Assembly: GCA_937911505.1 (NCBI GenBank)
Contig: CALEMF010000045.1
Span: 1-64,000, forward strand
Direction of reading: 5' to 3'
Length of the DNA: 64,000 nt
Source of the DNA: an uncultured Cytophagales bacterium
GTDB lineage: Bacteria; Bacteroidota; Bacteroidia; Cytophagales; Thermonemataceae
How positions within the stretch are numbered: the first letter of the stretch is position 1; every line of letters begins with the position of its first letter. Positions 50,886 through 57,227 of this stretch are shown here, in pieces. Position numbers and translations under genes: made by a program. Below the pieces are notes generated by a model. That model ran no database searches, was not told the origin of the DNA, and saw only the letters and a program-made list of their open reading frames with translations.

Positions 50886-51875
50886 TTAAACGCTTTTTTG
50901 CCAAATCTGGAAAAAGGTATTGATGTGGTGGGTGATTTCCGCTTCGGTGCGCGCTAGGATAAACTGCTCAAAATCGGGTATTTGTTGCTTATAAGCATTT
51001 ATGAAAGCCCCTAATGCTTTTCCTTCTAACTGCGTAACTTGCTTTACCAGATGTCCGTTGAATTTTCCAGCAAGCTGCTTGGCTACAGCTTCTTTTTCTT
51101 GTTCTACTTGAATTTGCGTTTGTAGCTGCGCTTCTGGAAAAAACTGGATAATTTTCTCTACATATTTTTCTTTTTCTTTAAAAGGATACGTCTTTGTAAT
51201 ATTTTGTTGCTTTAGCCAATTGATGAACGCTTCGATTGTTTTACGCTGCTTCTGGCGCTTCTCTATTTTTTTCGTAGGTGTGAGATAAGGCGCTACAGAA
51301 AAGTAAGGGGAAGCAACAATCCATCTAAACATCGCTTCCAAACTTTCGAAGCCTTGCTTCCATTGTGCATAGTTGAGTGCCAAGAAAGCACATATTTGCG
51401 CCATATCTGTTGTAATGGGTAAGTCCTTCTTATAATGACCGTCTGCTCTTCTGTATACATACGCTAAGCCTTCTTCCCCATATTTAAGGTTGAAGCGACG
51501 GTAGATTTTTCCGATCAAATTCCCTAAGTCATTAAAGCACATGAAGTTATAGGTGCTCTCAAAATAGCGGTGTTTCACCAAGAAATAATCTACTTGGAAG
51601 CCTTTGTAGTCAGTAGAAAATACCTTACTGGTAGATTTATAGCGTTCAATACCTAATGTTTCTATCAGTTGCTGGCGTACCTGCTCCCATTGATGGCCAA
51701 TCAGCTTATCGGAAACGATAATATCCATATCCCCAAAATCGGGCTTGTTCGCATAATAGCGAGGTATTTTATAATAGTCACCGAAGGTTCGATCCAAATG
51801 GGGTATCAAGGCGTTTTCGATCGCTTGGTAACGTTCTTTAGAGACTCTTCCTAAGTTGAATAATAGACCGCCCAT
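50886..51875 (-). CDS. Nucleotidyltransferase-like protein of unknown role
   Basis: The 329-residue product begins MGGLLFNLGRVSKERYQAI and has RYYANKPDFGDMDIIVSD (about 40-57), then FQVDYFLV (about 95-102). This spacing of GD-x-D and a third Asp resembles the metal site of Pol-beta-type nucleotidyltransferases, and similar N-termini occur in phage and bacterial NTases of unknown substrate. The rest is helical and Lys-rich. No RNA-binding domain is recognised. It lies upstream in position of, but is terminated separately from, the vWA and TROVE genes, which suggests but does not prove an RNA-related role. Confidence 0.5.
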   Translation of the reverse strand: MGGLLFNLGRVSKERYQAIENALIPHLDRTFGDYYKIPRYYANKPDFGDMDIIVSDKLIGHQWEQVRQQLIETLGIERYKSTSKVFSTDYKGFQVDYFLVKHRYFESTYNFMCFNDLGNLIGKIYRRFNLKYGEEGLAYVYRRADGHYKKDLPITTDMAQICAFLALNYAQWKQGFESLEAMFRWIVASPYFSVAPYLTPTKKIEKRQKQRKTIEAFINWLKQQNITKTYPFKEKEKYVEKIIQFFPEAQLQTQIQVEQEKEAVAKQLAGKFNGHLVKQVTQLEGKALGAFINAYKQQIPDFEQFILARTEAEITHHINTFFQIWQKSV

Positions 51876-51893
51876 TTTTTCTAATGCATTTTA

Positions 51894-51925
51894 ATAAAAA
51901 AAGCCTACAAGAACTTTGTAGGCTT
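51894..51925 (-). terminator. Terminator of the vWA gene
   Basis: AAGCCTACAA (51901-51910) pairs with TTGTAGGCTT (51916-51925), and on the reverse strand a T-tract (51900-51894) follows. It lies 23 bases past the vWA stop and keeps that transcript apart from the nucleotidyltransferase-like gene. Confidence 0.85.
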
Positions 51926-51948
51926 CTCTTTATAATGTAACTCTTCTA

Positions 51949-52542
51949 TTAATCTATGAAAGCCTTTTCTAGGATTTGTGTTAGTGAATACTCTTCCATC
52001 TCTTCTAGCGTTACGGTATCTACAATGTCGTGTGCTGCACCAGCAGCTACTAAGTCATCGTCTAAAGCGCGTAAGAACTCCGTTGCCGAAGGATCATTAC
52101 CTACCTGTATAAAAGAAATAGCAAGTTCCATTTGGCTAGCTACTTTGGTAGACATGTCCTTAATTAAGTCTACAACCGAAGCGTGGTCGTCTGGTTCTCC
52201 ATCTGTTACCACAAGTACTAGCTCAGCTTCAGGGTTGTCTCCCTGGTCTTTTCTGCGCTCTTGTATAAAACCGAAAGTATCGCTCAATACCTCTGCTAGG
52301 TCTGTTCCTCCCCCTGGCTCGTTATCGTCGTAAATTTCGTGTACCCTTGCGGCCGTTACTTTTTCGAAGCGTTTGAACCTTCCTGAGAAAAGATAAAGTG
52401 TCATACCATCGGGATCGTGTTCTTCACATTTGTAAGCCAAAGCAATGGTAGCCTCTCTACAGGCTTCCCAACGAGAACGGCCATTTTTCTGGTCTCTGAT
52501 GATCATAGAACCGCTTTTGTCAATGATAAGTGTACACTTCAT
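51949..52542 (-). CDS. Stand-alone von Willebrand factor A domain protein
   Basis: The 197-residue product is a single vWA domain with a complete metal-ion-dependent adhesion site: IDKSGSM (D-x-S-x-S, about 7-13), GGGTD (Thr, about 77-81), and VVTDGEPDD (Asp, about 113-121). No signal or membrane segment is seen, so it is cytoplasmic. vWA domains bind partner proteins through a metal ion. It is divergent from the TROVE gene, which also ends in a vWA domain, across a 160-base region with shared promoter sites. Confidence 0.88.
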   Translation of the reverse strand: MKCTLIIDKSGSMIIRDQKNGRSRWEACREATIALAYKCEEHDPDGMTLYLFSGRFKRFEKVTAARVHEIYDDNEPGGGTDLAEVLSDTFGFIQERRKDQGDNPEAELVLVVTDGEPDDHASVVDLIKDMSTKVASQMELAISFIQVGNDPSATEFLRALDDDLVAAGAAHDIVDTVTLEEMEEYSLTQILEKAFID

Positions 52543-52595
52543 AAAAGATAAAATCTATTAGTATGTTTCGGTAAAATCGCTATAGCGAAGCAAAA

Positions 52596-52626
52596 CAAAT
52601 ATATAATTATTTTTCAGGAAGTACAA
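52596..52626 (-). promoter_or_regulatory. Bacteroidota-type promoter of the vWA gene
   Basis: On the reverse strand TTG (52626-52624), 20 bases, then TATATTTG (52603-52596) fit the consensus. The leader to the start at 52542 would be about 45 bases. The TTG overlaps the foot of the hairpin in front of the TROVE gene. Confidence 0.65.
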
Positions 52627-52666
52627 AGGAGTGAGCTACGCAAAAAGACTGCGTAGCTGTACCTTT
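52625..52666 (+). other. Hairpin in the vWA-TROVE divergent region
   Basis: AGCTACGC (52634-52641) pairs with GCGTAGCT (52651-52658), and AAAGG (52625-52629) with CCTTT (52662-52666) across a small internal loop. It lies about 40 bases before the TROVE start. It may be part of the leader, or a DNA-level site. It is too short for a known Y RNA (YrlA). Confidence 0.5.
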
Positions 52667-52702
52667 TCTTTGTAGTATTATTAATTATAAAAAGGTATTG
52701 CT

Positions 52703-54286
52703 ATGAAACTAACTAAAACAAAGAAGCGTCAGGCTACCACTAATCACATGGGAGGAAAAGCCTATACACTTACTCCTGAAATGGCACTTTATACCTTAGT
52801 AGTTACTTCTGTATTGCAAGATGCATACTACGAGAAAGCTACCACTCGCTTGGCAAACTTACGTGCCCTTGTGGCGCAGGTATCTCCCATTTTTGTAGCG
52901 AAGCTAGCCGTATATGCCAGAGAGCAGATGTATTTACGTAGTACGCCTATTGTATTAGTTTGTGAACTGGCTAAGATACATCGCGGAGATAGTTTGGTGA
53001 GTAGTACTATCGAAAGAATTGTCCAACGTCCAGATGATATGACGGAGTTACTTGCCTACTACCAGTTGATGAACGAGCGTAAGCAAAGTAAGAAGCTCCA
53101 TAAGCTCTCAAAGCAAATCCAAAAAGGGCTTGCAAGGGCTTTCAATAAGTTTGATGGCTACCAATTGGCAAAATACAATCGTAAAGGGTTGGTAAGCCTG
53201 AGAGATGCCCTATTTCTAGTACATCCTAAAGCAAAAGATGAAGCCCAGCAAGCCTTATTCGATCAACTTGTTAAGGGAAATTTACCTGTTCCTTACACTT
53301 GGGAAACTGAGTTATCTTCTGTAGGACAAGCCGCCTTTGATGATCCTCTAGAGAAGCAGCAAGCAAAGGCTGAAAAATGGGAAACCTTAGTTATGAGTGG
53401 TCGCTTGGGATACATGGCCTTGCTGCGTAACTTGCGTAATATTCTTTTGCAGGGTACTGAAGTGGCTATTTTAGCAACAACAGAAAAGCTGGTACATAAG
53501 GGCCTCATTCGCCGATCTAAGCAACTACCTTTCAGATTTTTGTCTGCTTATGCTGAGTTAGCAAAGTTATCACTTGAGCAGACTACTACAGTAGTAAGCA
53601 GCCAAGACGTGGAAGACTACCGACAAGTGTTGATGGCAGCCATAGAAAGGGCTTTAGAGATTTCCATAGAGAATATTCCTGATTTAGAAGGGAAAACTTT
53701 GGTACTTTCGGATAATTCAGGAAGCATGTTTGGGGACTTTGCAGGTAAGTCAGTTGTATCGGCTATGAGTAGCAGAAAAACCGCCGATATTGCCAACTTA
53801 TTTGCCGTAATTTGCCAAGCCAAAGCTGCTCATACAAAAATAGGGCTCTTTGGGGACCGGCTTATTAAGCCTCGCTTGAAAAAAGAGGACGGTATATTTG
53901 CTAACTTCCAGCAGATTAATGAAGCAGCACAGCAATGCGGAGGGGCTACTGAAACAGGTATTTTTGTAATGTTTGAGGAGTTGATCCAAAAAAGGAAAAT
54001 GGTTGATAGAATTTTTATCTTTTCGGACTGCCAAGTAGGGACGGGCTGTAACTGGTTCGACGATAAATCTTCGAGAGGAAATCATTTTAATAAGCTATTT
54101 AGGGCTTATAAGAAGATTAATCCAGCAGTGATTACCTATTCGGTGGATCTGAGAGGCTATGGCAACACACTTTTCACAGAGGGTGTAGCGACTATAGGCG
54201 GTTGGAGTGAAAAAATATTCAATATGGTAGAAGCCTGCGAGAAGGGTAGTTCTGTTCTAGAAGAGATTAATCAATTAACCCTTTAG
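52703..54286 (+). CDS. rsr: TROVE-domain Ro60 homologue (Rsr)
   Basis: The 527-residue product has an N-terminal TROVE helical-repeat ring (about 20-330) with LRSTPIVLVCELAK, KAYTLTPEMALYTLV and the segment WETLVMSGRLGYMALLRNLRNI that is typical of Ro60 proteins. It ends in a vWA domain (about 334-527) with LVLSDNSGSM and GGATETGI completing the metal site. Ro60/Rsr binds misfolded RNA and Y RNAs and, in Deinococcus, works with PNPase in RNA decay. The start is ATG at 52703. A separate vWA gene is divergent from it. No Y RNA is obvious nearby. Confidence 0.92.
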   Translation: MKLTKTKKRQATTNHMGGKAYTLTPEMALYTLVVTSVLQDAYYEKATTRLANLRALVAQVSPIFVAKLAVYAREQMYLRSTPIVLVCELAKIHRGDSLVSSTIERIVQRPDDMTELLAYYQLMNERKQSKKLHKLSKQIQKGLARAFNKFDGYQLAKYNRKGLVSLRDALFLVHPKAKDEAQQALFDQLVKGNLPVPYTWETELSSVGQAAFDDPLEKQQAKAEKWETLVMSGRLGYMALLRNLRNILLQGTEVAILATTEKLVHKGLIRRSKQLPFRFLSAYAELAKLSLEQTTTVVSSQDVEDYRQVLMAAIERALEISIENIPDLEGKTLVLSDNSGSMFGDFAGKSVVSAMSSRKTADIANLFAVICQAKAAHTKIGLFGDRLIKPRLKKEDGIFANFQQINEAAQQCGGATETGIFVMFEELIQKRKMVDRIFIFSDCQVGTGCNWFDDKSSRGNHFNKLFRAYKKINPAVITYSVDLRGYGNTLFTEGVATIGGWSEKIFNMVEACEKGSSVLEEINQLTL

Positions 54287-54293
54287 TACTTTA

Positions 54294-54329
54294 CAAGGGG
54301 TAGTCTTATATAGGCTACTCCTTTTTAAT
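54294..54329. terminator. Bidirectional terminator between rsr and the BtuF-like gene
   Basis: AAGGGGTAG pairs with CTACTCCTT (with one G-T pair), flanked by T/A-rich sequence on both sides, between convergent stop codons 28 bases apart. Confidence 0.65.
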
Positions 54330-55130
54330 TGTTGCTTGCATCTCCTCTACTAATGTCGATAAATAATTAGTCGCCTTTGTAAGTCTGCTACCATACCAAG
54401 AAAACATCTCCCCGTCCACAAGTCGTACATCACTTTGTGGGCATAATTCTTTAAAATAGCTAAGGTGTTTCTCTTTAAAAGGATAGGGTTCTGAGGAAAG
54501 TAAGATGGCATCTGGTTGGGCTTCTACAAGTGTTTCTTCTTGTATTTCGGGGTAGCGCGCTATATCGCCAAATATATTCTCAAAGCCTATTTGTGTGAGT
54601 ATCTCATCGATAAAGGTTTGGCTTCCAGCAGCCATTAATGGTCGTTGCCAGATGAAGTAGGCTACCCGTAAGAAACGTTCTTTTCCTATATTATTGACAT
54701 ACAGTTGCTTAAAGCCTTTTTTTACTTCATCTACTAGCTGCTGTGCCTTATCTACCGTTTCTGTAAGCTGTCCGACTTGTATTATCATTTCGTAAGCCTC
54801 TACCAGTGTGGTAATGTCACTCATCCAGACGGGGTATTTGGCTGAAAGCCTTTCGATACCTTCGAGGTAGTTTTCTTCTTTATTGCCAATGATCAGATCT
54901 GGCTCAAGCGCATCGATGGCATCAAAGCGGAAATGCTTCGTACCTCCCACAATGGTTTTATCTTTTACTTTTTCTTGAGGGTGTATACAAAACTTTGTAC
55001 GTCCTACTATCTGATCTTCTAATCCTAAATCAAAAAGTAATTCAGTTTGAGAGGGTACAAGCGAAATAATTCGCTGTGGATTTTGCGGTAAAATCACTTC
55101 CCGCTTCATTTGGTCTACAAAAGCGCGCAT
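54315..55130 (-). CDS. BtuF-like helical-backbone metal-binding protein without signal peptide
   Basis: The 271-residue product fits the periplasmic cobalamin/siderophore receptor fold: PQRIISLVPSQTELLFDLGL, IVGRTKFCIHP, VGGTKHFRFDAIDALEPDLI, and SWYGSRLTKA. It lacks the signal peptide expected of a binding protein (start MRAFVDQMKREVILP), and no ABC transporter genes are adjacent. It may act in the cytoplasm or be a derived ligand-sensing protein. It is convergent with rsr. Confidence 0.75.
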   Translation of the reverse strand: MRAFVDQMKREVILPQNPQRIISLVPSQTELLFDLGLEDQIVGRTKFCIHPQEKVKDKTIVGGTKHFRFDAIDALEPDLIIGNKEENYLEGIERLSAKYPVWMSDITTLVEAYEMIIQVGQLTETVDKAQQLVDEVKKGFKQLYVNNIGKERFLRVAYFIWQRPLMAAGSQTFIDEILTQIGFENIFGDIARYPEIQEETLVEAQPDAILLSSEPYPFKEKHLSYFKELCPQSDVRLVDGEMFSWYGSRLTKATNYLSTLVEEMQATIKKE

Positions 55131-55142
55131 AAGGTAGAAAAG

Positions 55143-55172
55143 AAAAAAGCCATCTAAACCTTTTTAGATGGC
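55143..55172 (-). terminator. Terminator of the acidic lipoprotein gene
   Basis: GCCATCTAAA (55149-55158) pairs with TTTAGATGGC (55163-55172), with a T-tract (55148-55143) on the reverse strand. It lies 25 bases past the stop codon. Confidence 0.85.
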
Positions 55173-55196
55173 TTCTGTAAAAGTATTTTATACCAC

Positions 55197-55466
55197 TTAG
55201 GGTTGCTCAGTAGTAGTTTCGTCAACTTCTACAGGCTCTTCTTCGCCAGCAGTGTCACCTTCTGTAGCACCTTCTTCTTCCGTCATGTCACCTTCTTCTT
55301 CCATCATAGCACCACCTTCTTCTTCGCCCATTTCTTCTGTTTCTTCCATTTCTTCTCCTTCGACGGCTACAGTGTCGGCAGTTTCAGCTTCTTCGCCTTG
55401 TTCGCCACCACAAGAGGTCATTGTAAATACACCTGCTAATGCAAATAATAAAAATAATTTTTTCAT
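55197..55466 (-). CDS. Very acidic small lipoprotein
   Basis: The 89-residue product has a lipoprotein signal with Cys19 (MTSC). The 71-residue mature part holds about 27 Glu and 4 Asp and no Lys or Arg, in patterns such as EGEEMEETEEMGEEEGG. It is probably disordered on the periplasmic or outer face, and could bind cations or sit at a charged surface. The function is unknown. Similar acidic lipoproteins occur in Bacteroidota. It has its own terminator and is separated from tig by about 115 bases. Confidence 0.75.
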   Translation of the reverse strand: MKKLFLLFALAGVFTMTSCGGEQGEEAETADTVAVEGEEMEETEEMGEEEGGAMMEEEGDMTEEEGATEGDTAGEEEPVEVDETTTEQP

Positions 55467-55582
55467 TTGAATGATAATTTAGCGTTTAACTTAAGACGTA
55501 AATATAAGCTTATTCAAGAAGTTTGTATAGTTTTTTTGTTTTATTTTATGAAATATTTTTCAGAGAATATTTCAGGGTGTAA

Positions 55583-56980
55583 TTACTCTTCTGTCTGTAC
55601 AGGAGCCTCTGTAGTATCTTCATACTTAGCATTGATTGCTTTCACTATTTCAGAAAACTCCTCTAAGCTTACTTCTTGAGATACAATCGTTATCTGTTCT
55701 TTAATCCATTCTGTAATTTTCTCCCCTTGAATTTGATCATACAAACGTTGGAAGTTTTTCCCATTCTCCTCCATAAGGTAATTACGAGCAATACCATCTA
55801 AGTCCCCCAATGCTTCTGTATTCATCATCCCGTATTTCCTAAACTGCTCAATGATAAACATTTTAGCTTTGGCTTCCACTTCAGCGGTTTCTACTTTTCC
55901 TACCTCTTCGTTTTTCTCTTTTATTTTACGAGTAATTAATGACCAACGGAGTTCTTTTTCAAAATAAGAAAACTCTTTTTCTATTTGTTCTTCAGTTACT
56001 TTCCCTTCGTTGATAGTGAGTAGCCACCGCTTTAGAAAATCTTCTGGTAATGCAATCTCTGTTTCTTCTACCATCTTATCCTGTACGTTTCTATTAAGAA
56101 GATTCTCCGCTTCAGTCTGGTAGTTTTCTGCCATTACTTCTTTTACCTTTTCTTTAAAGGCCTCTTCTTCGGTGATTTCCTCACCTGGGAAAATCTTTTC
56201 ATAAAACTCCTGATTAAGCTCTGCGGGTACTTGACGATTAATTTCACTTACCGTTAAGGTAAAATCACCTTGCATTTCTTTTAGCTGCTCTTCATCGTAA
56301 ACGCTCAGTATATACTTAGGGGCATTTTCGTCTTTAAAGGCTTCTCCCATTGTAAAGGTCACTTCATCTTCTGCTTTAAGCCCTACGAAAGCTGCTTCTG
56401 CCGCTTCTTTCAACTGCTCAGTGGGGATAGCCGCGTTTTCTACGGTAAATTCTCCTTCTACTTGTTTCAAGGCACCATAAATAAAATCCCCTTTTTCTGA
56501 TACCTCTGGCTTTATTGTCTGTGCATGTTGCTTACGTAGATTCTCCAGCGTTTCTTCTAGCTGCTCGTCTCCTACTTGTATTTGATGGCGTGTAATCTCA
56601 AAGTTGTCTAGATTATAATCAAAAGAAGAAGCCATACCGATATCAAAATGAAAGATAAAGTCGCTAGGCGCATCCCAGTTGGCTTGGTCTTCCTCGTCTT
56701 TTGCAGGAAGTGGCTCCCCTACTACCGAGATGTCATTCTCTTTCAGATAGTTGTTAAGAGAGGTAGAAAGTAAACCATTGACTTCTTCTACCAGTATATT
56801 TTTTCCATACATACGCTTGATCAGAGAGGTAGGTACCTTACCGGGACGAAAGCCTTTTAGCTTGGCTTTCTTACTATACTCCTTGATTTTTTCTGCTACT
56901 TTGGGTTGGTAATCTGCTTCATTTAATGTAATTTTAATAGAAGCGTTGGTAGCATCTTTCTTTGTTAAAACGATCTCCAA
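55583..56980 (-). CDS. tig: Trigger factor chaperone
   Basis: Trigger factor binds nascent chains at the ribosome exit. The 465-residue product (from a TTG at 56980, MEIVLTKKDATNAS) has the ribosome-binding signature GFRPGKVP (about 43-50), a reduced PPIase region, and a long C-terminal helical chaperone part. I chose the TTG over longer open-frame starts because those run through tRNA-Leu, which lies 78 bases upstream. A terminator sits between the tRNA and tig, so tig must be read through it or have its own start site in the short gap. Confidence 0.85.
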   Translation of the reverse strand: MEIVLTKKDATNASIKITLNEADYQPKVAEKIKEYSKKAKLKGFRPGKVPTSLIKRMYGKNILVEEVNGLLSTSLNNYLKENDISVVGEPLPAKDEEDQANWDAPSDFIFHFDIGMASSFDYNLDNFEITRHQIQVGDEQLEETLENLRKQHAQTIKPEVSEKGDFIYGALKQVEGEFTVENAAIPTEQLKEAAEAAFVGLKAEDEVTFTMGEAFKDENAPKYILSVYDEEQLKEMQGDFTLTVSEINRQVPAELNQEFYEKIFPGEEITEEEAFKEKVKEVMAENYQTEAENLLNRNVQDKMVEETEIALPEDFLKRWLLTINEGKVTEEQIEKEFSYFEKELRWSLITRKIKEKNEEVGKVETAEVEAKAKMFIIEQFRKYGMMNTEALGDLDGIARNYLMEENGKNFQRLYDQIQGEKITEWIKEQITIVSQEVSLEEFSEIVKAINAKYEDTTEAPVQTEE

Positions 56981-57011
56981 GGTTGTGAAATTTTTATAGT
57001 GAGCGATGTAT

Positions 57012-57040
57012 TTAAAAAAACCCTCAACGCTGGTTGAGGG
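57012..57040 (-). terminator. Hairpin terminator between tRNA-Leu and tig
   Basis: CCCTCAAC (57021-57028) pairs with GTTGAGGG (57033-57040) around GCTG, with a T-tract (57020-57014) on the reverse strand. It lies about 18 bases after tRNA-Leu and 33 bases before the tig start. Confidence 0.8.
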
Positions 57041-57057
57041 TCTTACTTTATAGCTTG

Positions 57058-57139
57058 TGCGGATGGAGGGACTCGAACCCCCATGCCTCGCGGCGCTAGA
57101 TCCTAAGTCTAGTGCGTCTACCAATTTCGCCACATCCGC
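57058..57139 (-). tRNA. tRNA-Leu (anticodon TAG)
   Basis: The acceptor arms GCGGATG (57139-57133) and CATCCGC (57065-57059) pair. The anticodon loop CTTAGGA carries TAG. A long variable arm, as expected for Leu, and the T arm GGGGTTCGAGTCCC are present. Confidence 0.95.
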
Positions 57140-57162
57140 TTCACGTTGTCGATTTAGAGATG

Positions 57163-57191
57163 CAAAGATACTAAAAAAAATTATTTTGCAA
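57163..57191 (-). promoter_or_regulatory. Bacteroidota-type promoter of tRNA-Leu
   Basis: On the reverse strand TTG (57191-57189), 18 bases, then TATCTTTG (57170-57163) match the consensus. Transcription would start near 57155, about 16 bases before the tRNA. Confidence 0.7.
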
Positions 57192-57227
57192 ATACCTATC
57201 AGAAATATTTTGCTAATTTAGTAGTTT

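Noticed and set aside
52543..52702. YrlA-type Y RNA beside rsr
   Set aside because: The gap is too short and lacks the tRNA-like loops of YrlA; only a simple hairpin is seen.
55203..55470. Two forward open frames (Phe/Ser-rich and Ser/Pro-rich) over the acidic lipoprotein
   Set aside because: They mirror the Glu-rich gene on the other strand, which has a signal peptide, lipobox and terminator.
56981..57133. N-terminal extension of tig that begins MAKLVDALDL
   Set aside because: It is a translation of tRNA-Leu and its terminator; the chaperone begins at the TTG at 56980.
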